From: Rhizophlyctis rosea
Taxonomy: Eukaryota > Chytridiomycota > Chytridiomycetes > Rhizophlyctidales > Rhizophlyctidaceae
Length of the DNA: 64,000 nt
Direction: 5' to 3'
NCBI GenBank assembly: GCA_027596075.1
Contig: JADGJC010000182.1
Location: 1 to 64,000, forward strand
Positions 34,441 through 44,180 of this stretch are shown one piece after another (the first letter of the stretch is position 1; every line of letters starts with the position of its first letter). Below the pieces are notes generated by a model that searched no databases, was not told the origin of the DNA, and saw only the letters and a list, made by a program, of their open reading frames with translations. The translations under genes and the position numbers were made by a program.

Positions 34441-35272
34441 TATTCTTCATCTTCGGGCTTATCCATGCCGAATTGCGTGTAGTCGATCTTCCTCCCCCGT
34501 GTCCGCCGACCGCCTGAGATGACGTTACTTTGATCAAGGAAGTCCATGTCGTCCTCTGCAGTAATTGTTAATGACCATGATGAGTGTAAGGACGCACAAA
34601 ATCTTTACGTACTCAATGCATCAACATCATCCCCACTGTCGTCCTCCCCGCCGCTTCCTTCGTCCTCACTGTCACTCCCCTTCCTTTGCTTCTTCTTCGG
34701 CCTTTCCTTTTCCTTCGTCTTCTGTGCGGATCGCTTCTTGTCTTTCGATGAAGATGAGGAAGAGGAGGACTTCGATTTGGCTTTTGCCTTCCGCCGGCGG
34801 CGTTCTTCTTCTTCGGAGTCTTCTTCGGATGCGTCGGAGCCTTCGTCTTCGGAGGGAAGTCCTTCTGGTGGGAGTTGGTGGACAGTGAGGACATGAGCGG
34901 TTGCCCGAGTCCGCGTACTGCGATATTTACCCTCCTCGTCCTCGCTGTTTACAACAAACCCATCCTCATCCTCGTACGAATCCAGATTCTTCGTTTTGGA
35001 CAGCCTTCGCTCTTCGGCTTCGAGTTCTGCCTCGCGGGCGGCCGCTGACTTTTCGTTCCGGGGTTTGGGAGTCGGTTTTGATGACGAGGATGAGGAGCTT
35101 CCTTTGCTTTTCTTTCCCGATCTATGAATTGAAATTCGTATGATTATTTATGTTATTCTTGGGCCGGTGTTCAGTTTGGTTTTGAAGAGACTTACGAAGA
35201 GTCATCGTCAACAGCCGCGTCCCTCTTCTTCTTGGCGAGAGCTTCAAGCTTCTTTCGTCTATCGTCCGACAT
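34441..35272 (-). CDS. CHZ1: CHZ1-like histone H2A.Z chaperone domain protein
   Basis: Three exons: 35272-35196, 35121-34613 and 34555-34441. The protein starts MSDDRRKKLEALAKKKRDAA and is mostly Lys/Ser/Glu-rich and probably disordered. It contains acidic segments (YEDEDGFVVNSEDEEG) and basic nuclear-targeting runs. The end, DDMDFLDQSNVISGGRR followed by TRGRKIDY, matches the CHZ motif, which binds the H2A.Z-H2B dimer and helps SWR1 exchange it into nucleosomes. Yeast Chz1 is shorter; HIRIP3-type proteins are longer and share only this motif. Confidence 0.82.
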
Positions 35273-35586
35273 GATCGCTTTTTGGAGAGATTACAAACTA
35301 CGAGTGTTTTGAGTTTGCTAGATTGGTTTTTGGGAATAGAAAAGCATGAGGGAAAAGCGAAGCACCGGACATTCTGTGGGACCATCTCAAGCCAGGGTTG
35401 CAGCCGACAGATGTACACTTCGATCCAGCGAAACCACGACCACAGCACCCGTGACTGTCCTTCCTTGCTTTTCACTTGACTGCGCACCCACTGCGCATCC
35501 TCGGCTTCTCCATCTTAACTAACAACAGGAAGAGATTCCAGCAAGACTTTCTTCCGCGACAACCCATACAGCTTACACATCTCACA
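35273..35586. promoter_or_regulatory. Bidirectional promoter, CHZ1-like / DUF1761 genes
   Basis: 314 bp between divergent ATGs, so both promoters must share this interval. No specific element is identified. Confidence 0.45.
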
Positions 35587-36269
35587 ATGGTCAACTTACT
35601 CACCTCCGTCCTCTACCCCACGCGTAAGATGACCCGTTTGTTTACTCACCCCTCGTCCCTTACCTATGAACCCTGACGCGTAAACTCCCCAACAGTGATC
35701 GGCACCGCGGTCCAGCAACTCGTGGGCATGACAATCTACGGCCCGCTCTTTGGCCAGACGTTCGTGCGCGCCATACGCGAGGACAGGAAGGACCCAGAGC
35801 TCTTGAAGAAGGCTCCACCAAAGAAGGAGTTGCAGAAGAGCTTTTTGGGAAGCTGTTTGGCGGCGTGTATCAGGGTGCGTTTGTGGCCAGAAAGGCGACG
35901 AGGAGATGGAAGGGCATTTTGTTGATATTGTTGATGGGATATTGCATTTAGTCCGCGATTCATTTGGAAATCCTTCGTGCTGGATCACATTTTTCGTTCT
36001 TCCATGGGTGGCCAACGGGGGTAAGTTGCCTTGGGTAAGGATATTGCCCCATGTCACCAGCTGACCGGGCAGTTTTCTCTGTTCAGGAGGATCTTTTCGG
36101 TGTGACTGTGACTACATTTGCGGTTTGGTTGGGCTACGTCGTACCTCCCCAATTGTCGGCTGTCCTGTGGGAGCGGAGAGATCCGGTCATTCCTGCCTTG
36201 GCTGCTGGCGAAAACCTGACAGCGCTCACTGTCACTGCTTGGGTCTTCTGGGCCATTGGCGCCATTTGA
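35587..36269 (+). CDS. DUF1761 family small membrane protein
   Basis: Exons 35587-35623, 35696 to about 35880, about 35955-36034, and 36087-36269. The first helix VQQLVGMTIYGPLFGQTF carries the DUF1761 signature (a small residue helix followed by YGPLFG). Three further hydrophobic segments follow: CWITFFVLPWVANG, FGVTVTTFAVWLGYVVPPQL and LTALTVTAWVFWAIGAI. The protein is about 165 aa with no long soluble domain. Function of the family is not established. Exon 2 appears to end with a weak GTTTGT donor, chosen because it restores the frame. Confidence 0.75.
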
Positions 36270-36532
36270 AAGGCTGAAATACGAAGTTCTGGTCGGTGCC
36301 GACGCGCAGTCTGGTACCATTGCTGTCGCTTCTTTGTAAATGATGTACATACTTACAAATTAAACATGTTGCTGTGCTGTACTTCCTACGGTTTCACTAC
36401 ATGGATTGCGATGCCCTACTACAGGATCGTTGCGGAGAGTTGCAAAACTGATATGTTGTAACTGCAGAACCAGTGCTATGTCGTTACGTGCGTTTAGCAG
36501 AGATTGAACACTATGAATGCTAGTTGGATGTT

Positions 36533-38584
36533 TTAGACAGCAATTGTGCGACGAATTCCCACAATCTCATCCGCTGTACGTCCTTTTGTTTCAGGCACAA
36601 AGACGTATGTGAAACCCGCGAATAAGAACAGCAACACAGAGAAGAGGATGAAGATGTCGAATCCGACTGAGAAATATCAAATCAGTTTTCAGCCCAACAT
36701 ACTTCATTGACACATAGCTTACGTTTGTTCAATCCAATCGGCAGGAATAGCGCGAGGAGGAAGCTCGATGACCAGTTCAATGACGTGCAGATAGATGAGG
36801 CCGGGCCAATGGCGAATGTCGGGATTAACTCAGGGAGAATGAGCCTGAATGACAATGTTAGACGCCAAATGTGATAGTCAAGGTTCGCGTCTCAAACATC
36901 ATACCATGGAATTCCTCCAAGACCAACGCCGAAAGCGGCAACAAAAGACATCAAAGACACAACGACATACGCGGCGTCCAAGTTGATTCTAATGGCCAGA
37001 ACTGCCATCGCTGCTGATAGGGCCATTCCTACTTCCGAGACCAGCAAAAGAGTTCGGCGCCCAACTCTTTCAATTACTAGTGAGGACCCGATTGTGCTCA
37101 ACAAATTGACAATGCTGATGAGTAGAGTCAATTGAATAGCTGTGTCAGCTGGGTATGTTTTGGAGAAGATAGTGGTCTGGTGGAAGGCGATCGCTGTGAG
37201 TGCGAGGGAGAATCCTAAAGGTGTCGCGTCGGACTTACGGAATAGTACACAGCGGCGTTGATGCCGCTGAGTTGTTGAGCAACTTGCAGTCCACATGCAG
37301 CAACTAGCGGGCGGATCAATGCCCGGTTCCGGAACAGCTCTCCAGTAGTGATTCGTTCGGCAGCGGTAGGTGCGCCTCCGGAGGCAATGGCGCCGTATGT
37401 AGTTTGTCGTGCATTGTTTACGGCGCGATCTTCTTCTGCCTCAGCGGCCAGTAAAGACGACATTTCATCGCCAACGCCTGCGGCGTCCCCCCGGAGCTTC
37501 AGCAGGGCAGCTTTTGCCTCTTCGTGAAAGCCCTGTCCCAGGAGCCACCTACATCATTCGATCAACAGGTGAGCGGCTTGCAGATTCAGGCCTTTCGCAA
37601 CAACAGCACGTACCTCGGCGATTCTACACAAAGTGGCAGCAAAATTGCTTGGAGCAAGGAAGGAACTACAGAGAATGTGAGTTACAATCGTACAACGTTG
37701 ACGGGACTGACAGGAAAGCTCCTGATTTCTTCTGACTGTAATCATCACGCGAACTTCATCATGTGAGACCTACCCATGGTCATTGCGAACATCCGTCGCC
37801 AGAGTGCAGGTGTTGACATGAAGACGCCGGCAAGACCAGCCGCAAAAACGCCCGTCACGATGGTCAGCTATGGTAACGACCGCTGTCAATGAGACTACAT
37901 ACTTCATGTTGCTCTCTGCAGATACATACCTGATTCACACTACCCAATGCCCCTCTCACTGATACTGGCGAGATTTCCGCGATGTACAATGGTAATGTCA
38001 CGGTTCCTACTCCGGATCCCACACCGACCGCAAATCGTCCTACTGGTAGTGACGTGAGGATTCTGTCACAGTTTGGGTTTGGACATGTACGCGCATCTTA
38101 CAGCAAAGAGCCGCATTGTTCTGTCCCATGGATAGCAACAGGCCGCCGATGATGAAGGTGATGTTGTTGTACAGGATCAAGTTACGCCGTCCGAATAGCG
38201 TCGCGAGATGCCCTCCGGTTAACGCGCCAAGGATGCCACCTGTCAGAGATTTGAGAAGCGATCCATGCTGGTGCATTGGCTGTCACCCGTACCCAGGAGG
38301 AACACGGAGACAAACACGCCCCATTCCCAATCATCCATTGGTATGCAGTTTTGCGGGAAGTTTTCAGGTATTTGCGTACAATTTGTCTGTATCGAAACAC
38401 ATTTGATGCTCGTTAAGCACGTTTTCACACCTTTCGCGCCGAGTGACTGCAGCTCACTCACCATAGCCTCCCTGGGTTGGTTGATAACACCACTATTCCA
38501 GCCAAACTGGAATGCCGATAAGGCTGCCACCCCCACGCAGAAGAATAGATACCATGACGTCGTAGTTTGGGCGTGTGTCGGCAT
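36533..38584 (-). CDS. MFS sugar transporter (SLC2/HXT-like)
   Basis: A multi-exon gene from ATG 38584 (MPTHAQTTTSWYLFFCVGVA) to a stop at 36533. Sugar-porter motifs appear in order: FQFGWNSGVINQP in TM1, a glycosylated first loop (NCTQIP), GGHLATLFGRRN (loop 2 G-x3-D/G-x-x-GRR), PLYIAEISPVSVRGALGSVNQ (PESPR-like/RGALG), LQVAQQLSGINAAVYYS (TM7), ERVGRRTLL (second GRR), and PETKG near the C-terminus. About 12 TM helices are expected. It should carry hexoses or related sugars across the plasma membrane by facilitated transport or proton symport. Some internal joins (37480-38100) were placed only approximately. Confidence 0.9.
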
Positions 38585-39032
38585 TGGCGGCTACAAGCGA
38601 ATTGAGGTCTGTTCAGGAGGATGGTGTTGGTGGTTGTAAGGTGAGAAGCAAGCGTGGGAACGAACAGTTTATGGACGAGGAAAGAGCAAGGAACAACGAC
38701 TCCTTGATGTTGATGATGGATGACCATGTGAGTTTGCAATCCAAGCGCGACGCGTCTGTGCCACACTTGTCATACACAAGCTGGATGCAAGCTGGATGGG
38801 CTCCAGCCGGGCCAATGTGGTTGAACACATTCGGCGCAGCAATCGTGTGTCGCGTTGTTTAGATTCCTCACATCGACATGACCATTCCCCGTCCGCCAAC
38901 TGTCGAATTTTGATTTAGCATTTTCCCAAGACATTGGTCGATTCAAAATCAGCACCCGTTATCGACCTTTCCTGCAAAGACAAAACTGCACCACACCGTA
39001 TTCAAATCTGCAAAGAACGATTCAACAGTGTC
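38585..39032. promoter_or_regulatory. Bidirectional promoter, sugar transporter / KAE1
   Basis: 448 bp between divergent start codons. No specific site is identified. Confidence 0.4.
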
Positions 39033-40484
39033 ATGATCGCAATTGGGTTAGGTAACACGCTGCGTCAGTTTTGTGGTGATTCGCAATTTCGAACAACTAA
39101 AGCTCAGCGCAGAGGGCTCGGCCAACAAGATTGGTGTTGGTATCATCAGGCACGACGCGGATGGAAACGTCACTGTTCTCGCAAATCCTCGTAAGACGTA
39201 CATTACACCTCCGGGTCAAGGGTTTCTACCGCGCGATACCGCCGCACATCACCGTGAGCACGCTGTCGGTCTAGTGAAGCAGGCGCTGAAGGAAGCTGGG
39301 ATAACACCAAAGGACGTTGACTGCATATGCTTCACCAAAGGTCACTACCTTCGCATGCGTGTAGAGTTCGACCCTGTTGATTGACTCCTACTCTTGTTGG
39401 TGCAGGGCCGGGAATGGGTGCACCGCTCGTATCAGTGGCTATCGTAGCACGAACGCTGTCGCTCCTATGGGGAAAGCCGTTGATTGCCGTAAATCATTGC
39501 ATTGGACACATTGAAATGGGGCGGATGATCACTGGTGCTCAGAATCCAGTCATCTTGTATGTGTCCGGAGGCAACACTCAGGTGATTGCGTACGCAGAAC
39601 GGAGGTGAGTGCCACGAAGGCTTCGTTGAGTCATATGCATACGGCTGAAGACGTTTGTGCGCAGATATCGAATCTTTGGTGAAACAATAGACATCGCAGT
39701 GGGCAACTGTTTGGACCGGTTCGCGAGGATACTGAACCTTCCAAATGATCCAAGTCCGGGATATAACATTGAGCAGGGTGCCAAGAAGTACGTTGAGTGG
39801 AATGTTTTCTTCATGCTCACGGATCCAGACTGATCACCATGAAAATAGAGGGAAGAAGTTCATCGAGCTACCATACACAGTAAAAGGCATGGACGTCTCC
39901 TTTTCAGGCATTCTCTCACATATCGAAGATGTTGCACATCGGCAATTGGCGAATGGGGAATGCACGCCGGAGGATCTATGTTTCTCGCTTCAGGAGACAT
40001 TGTTTGCCATGTTGGTGGAGATCACGGAACGGGCGATGGCGCATGTGGGGTCAAGTGAGGTGTTGATTGTGGGAGGGGTGGGATGTAAGTTGATGTGTGG
40101 ATGGATCTTGGTGGGGTGAAGCAAATTGAACGGTTGCGATTATAGGCAATGAGCGGTTACAGGAGATGATGGGGCAGATGGTGAAACAGAGGGATGGGCA
40201 CTTGTTCGCAACAGATGAGAGGTGGGTGGTCGGTGATGGAGGATTGGGGAAGGAAAATCATTGCTTACCCGTTCGAACCCGGCAGATTTTGTATAGATAA
40301 TGGTTTGATGATTGCTCAGGCGGGAATTTTGCAGTATAGGACGGGCTACGTGACGCCGCTAGAAGACACATGGTGCACACAGAGGTATGCCCTGTTTCCA
40401 ATTTCAAGCGTTTGATCCATTCTAACTGCACCCATTCCACACAGATTCAGAACAGATGACGTCTTAGTAACATGGCGCGATTGA
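39033..40484 (+). CDS. KAE1: tRNA N6-adenosine threonylcarbamoyltransferase (KEOPS subunit Kae1/OSGEP)
   Basis: The gene starts with a 19-nt exon (MIAIGL, 39033-39051) that joins [11 protein letters not shown] at 39113. The ASKHA-fold motifs are clear: [38 protein letters not shown] (metal-binding HxxxH), [40 protein letters not shown], and [14 protein letters not shown]. It ends [15 protein letters not shown], the characteristic Kae1 tail. The enzyme transfers threonylcarbamoyl from TC-AMP to A37 of ANN-decoding tRNAs in the KEOPS complex. The cytosolic/nuclear form is favoured over mitochondrial Qri7, because no targeting peptide is present and the sequence is Kae1-like throughout. Confidence 0.95.
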
Positions 40485-40761
40485 ATGTCGGATCCATTGC
40501 TGGGGTTGTTTACAAAGCAATGTATACGCGATACCCCATCCCACCGTGAACGCATCCGCCTAATAGCGGTGTGCCTTCATGTGCAATATAATGAACAGGC
40601 TGCTCGCCAAACGACATGCAGGCTTCAGAGATACGGCACTCATGGCGTATCGAATGACGCTACGTGTACCATTAACATCGTAACCTGGAGACGAACAATA
40701 CATGATATAAACACAAAAATACAACCGAGTTCTATGTACACTGAGCAACATCCCCCATGGA

Positions 40762-41860
40762 TTATAGTTTTTTGGCAATGATAATGATTACGAGCAAGAT
40801 GATGATGAGGATACATATGGCGGTGGAACCTATGGGTTTACGAAGCATCAGTATCTGCTGCTTAGTGAAATCTGTCCACTGACACTTACCCCGGTTACTT
40901 GACGCCGCCGCCTTGGTCACCTCCCCCAATCGTCTTCCCGCACTTTGTAACCTTCTGGTGGTAGAGTCCACCCGCTGATCTGTTTCCTCCAACAGATCCA
41001 CATGCAAATCAAGCTCCTCCCCTATCTGCATGCCTAGTTGCTTTTGCCGCGCAATGGACTCAGCTAGTAGGTCTAGATGAGTGTCCTGATCTATAGATTC
41101 CGAGGGGTTGTTTCAGAGAGTATGTCGATCTGCTTACAAAACCAACATTTGCTAACCATCCATGATTCGCTGTTGCAACGTCATAAGCTCCCCATTGTTC
41201 AATTCCACAGCGTCGGATGATTCTCCGGCGTCGTCTTGGAACCGTACTCCCTGATTCTTTGGTCTGCTAGCTTTTGGTTGACTTATGGGCCGTTGTGGTG
41301 GGGTAAAGAGTTCCTTCCTGATTCATTTGTTAGATCGGCGTGATAACAAGAGGGATGGCCCAACGTACCTTGCGGCACCAACATTGTCCTCATCACCGCG
41401 AGCCATGTAGTCCAGTCGGTCATATTGTTTACTCAATTCCAGTATCGCTTGCTCCCACCGTCGGAGTTCCGCGCTATCCCTATCCGAAATCAAGTCAGCC
41501 ACAGTCCTACGGACAACGGAAGGAAGAGTCTCGACCGACGCGTTCGTACCTTCCCCCCGATTCCTCAGCTCTGGACAACGAATGCTCGAGCTTCCCAATC
41601 CCAGTCTTCAAAACCGACAGACTGTGCCCTATCCGCTGGTCATATTCCTCGACCTCCAAACCAACTTTGAATGCCCGCTTGCGCTCTAGTATTGTCGTTA
41701 CGGTGTCGTCTGATAGTGACTTGAGTGATGAGTATTCGGACTCCCTGTTCGGTTGAAGTAAATTGTACCTTAGTGTGAATGGATGAACGCAAGTGACGGA
41801 GACGATGTTTACCAACCAGTTGCTCGAGGAACCAACTCCGCGTTCGATATCGTTTGCCAT
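40762..41860 (-). CDS. Qc-SNARE, syntaxin-8-like
   Basis: Four or five exons from ATG 41860 (MANDIERGVGSSSNWLV) to TAA at 40762. An N-terminal helical region is followed by the linker RGDEDNVGAA and a Pro-rich PQRPISQPKAS stretch. The SNARE motif is LTLQQRIMDDQDTHLDLLAESIARQKQ and onward (zero-layer Gln in the DLHVDLLEETDQRVD context). A single C-terminal TM anchor, STAICILIIILLVIIIIAKKL, completes it. The order and the IARQKQLGMQIGEELD stretch match syntaxin-8/Syn8, which acts in late endosome and vacuole fusion. Syntaxin-6/Tlg1 is the alternative. Confidence 0.85.
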
Positions 41861-42215
41861 CTTTGTTGTAGCAAGGAGGTAGGTAAGCTGTTGAGCGACA
41901 AGTGGGGCACTCAAGACTCAGAGGAAATGTAAGGAAGAAAGTGGTACGGGGTCCGCGAAGTGAAAGTTGAGCTTGGGTTTATAAGTGGGAGAATTGAAGA
42001 GGGGGAAAGAGCAAGGATGAATGCGGAAGCCCTGCAATTGTCGCGTGTTCCAAACTTCCAAGCTCGGTGGCTTAGCCTGTTGGATGATGCATTTACAGCT
42101 GAAGGAATGGTCCTGAAAACTTCCCCACGATCTTGAACACGATCTGTAACTGCCCAACAGGAATAAAGCGACGGTCAAGAACACACATAGCAGACGTTAC
42201 GGTTCAGTAGAAGTC
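41861..42215. promoter_or_regulatory. Bidirectional promoter, syntaxin-8-like / PPME1
   Basis: 355 bp separates divergent ATGs. No specific element is recognised. Confidence 0.4.
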
Positions 42216-43891
42216 ATGTCCCTACAGAAAGACCTTTTCAAAAAGCCGCCCTTGTTGCCCTCAGAGTTTACAGAGGAAGAGGAGTTGAGCCCTCCGGAGA
42301 CAGCGCCCCGGTAGGAGTTCACAATGAGACGGCATTTACTACCAAGAACGGACTTTTGACCGAAACGGACAATATATTCGCAGTCGCTCCCACGGTCATC
42401 ACCACCAGTATTCACCGCTGAGTTGGGAAAAGTATTTCGGTTTCAGCGAGGACGTCACAATATCTGGCACCCAAAATATATCCTCTTGAGACACTTATGC
42501 ATTAGTCTTTTGACCACTCTTCCCGCATTTTATTCCTTAACTCCCAATCACACCTTTCGAGTGTATCAAATGAAAGCAGGTCTTGATCGTCCCCTATTCG
42601 TTTTCCATCACGGCGGTGGGCACTCCGCCTTGTCGTGGGGCTTGGTCTCGGCTGAGAGCAAGGCATTGATGCCGGATGGTGTTTCTATTCTTGCATATGA
42701 CTGTCGCGGGCATGGTAAGCACATTACGATGTGATGGCCCACATACCATGCGCTGATGCCATCATCAGGAGCGACAAAGACCAGCGATGACGCATGTCTC
42801 TCATTGGATCAATTAGCCAAGGATCTGGTGGACGTAGTTGGAGCCATGTATGAACAGCTGCCGAAGGAGATCATCCTTGTTGGGCACAGGTGTGAAGCGT
42901 CCGCTCCTACATAGTATTTCACCTTCATTAATGCTATTCAATCAGCATGGGTGGTGCTGTGGTTGCTCACGTTGCTTCCAATCAGATGTTGAAGAACGTG
43001 CTTGGTGTGGCTGTATTGGACGTGGTGGAAGGTGGGAGCTTGTGCATTGTGTGAATCGTTCGATGACTGACGGAGGCTCATAGGTACCGCAATGGAGTCT
43101 TTGTCGCATATGCGCCATATACTCGCGAGCAGACCTTCCAGCTTCCCAACCCTGTCAAAGGCCATTGAGTGGAGGTGCGGCACAATGCCGCTTCACGCTG
43201 ACACTGGTGGTTATTGATCCTTCACTGCTTATTAGTATTCGGTCAATGACCGTGAAGAACGTCGAGTCCGCACGATTGTCCATACCACCGCAGCTAGTTG
43301 AAGCAGTTGCTGCCGATGGACAGTCAACATATGTTTGGCGAACGGACCTCAACGCTTCGGAAAAGTACTGGGAAGGTGATACGATGTCAGAACTTGAATC
43401 ATTCGCGCATCACACCGCTAACATCGGGGCTCAGGATGGTTTACCGATTTATCTGCTAAATTCTTGGCGGCGAGGGCTGGGCGGCTGTTAGTTCTTGCTG
43501 GTAAATCACAATCATTAAAGTCATAGCATGCAATTGTGTTGACATTTCTTGTCAGGAACGGATCGGTTAGATACACCACTGACAATAGGACAGATGCAAG
43601 GTATGGGCGGAGTTCAGTGTGCCGCTCACATTCCTCCGATTCTGTCGCTGATCTCGCTCAATCGCAGGAAAATTTCAGCTCGTTGTGTTCCCAGAGTCCG
43701 GACACGGGATACAGGTACCTGTTGATGGCGTTACGCCCACCTATGGGCCACCCTGCTAACGTGCGCCCTACTTGTTTCAGGAGGATGTACCGGACAAGCT
43801 GGCTGCAACATTAGTAGAGTTTTGGACAAGAAATCAACCTTTGAAAGTAATCAAGAGATTCCCAATACCGCCACTGAAACACAAGAAATAG
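42216..43891 (+). CDS. PPME1: Protein phosphatase 2A methylesterase (PPME1/Ppe1)
   Basis: An alpha/beta hydrolase that removes the C-terminal methyl ester of the PP2A catalytic subunit. Exons chain from MSLQKDLFKKPPLLPSEF through WEKYFGFSEDVTI, TFRVYQMKAG, HHGGGHSALSWGL (oxyanion region) and YDCRGHGATKTSDD. They continue through LVGHSMGGAVVAHVAS (nucleophile Ser), DVVEGTAMESL, KNVESARLSIPPQLVEA, EKYWEGWFTDLSAKFL, LAGTDRLDTPLTIGQMQGKF and PESGHGIQEDVPDKLA (catalytic His), ending PPLKHKK. This tracks animal PPME1 over its full length. Nine of the introns are GT-AG; the one at 42478-42551 is AT-AC (separate entry). The gene is divergent to the syntaxin gene. Confidence 0.94.
42478..42551 (+). 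other. U12-type AT-AC spliceosomal intron in PPME1
   Basis: The intron begins ATATCCTC and ends in AC. It contains TTCCTTAAC at 42533-42541, the minor-spliceosome branch consensus, about 11 nt from the 3' end. Removing these 74 nt in phase 0 joins SGTQN to TFRVYQ, the expected PPME1 sequence. Without removal the frame stops. No GT-AG pair in the interval gives the same product. Confidence 0.88.
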
Positions 43892-44180
43892 AAGAATATC
43901 TGCTCTCGGAAGAATGTTGGTCTGGAGTGGTGTGGCGATTGAGCACTCGCGTTTTGCAATAGCAGTTTTGATCCGTTGAAATGGATGCATCGAATTCTAT
44001 AGAACTGCACAACACTACTCTGACAGCTAATGGACGCGACTGAACTAATTCAACTAACTATTGCTCTCTCTTCCGCTCCTGCATAAGACCCAATCTCCGT
44101 ATGAGACTTTACCCCATTTCATCAATGTGTTGCGCTAATCTAAGGGATGTGCTACGACGCCGGCGCAGTCAGGAAGTCAG

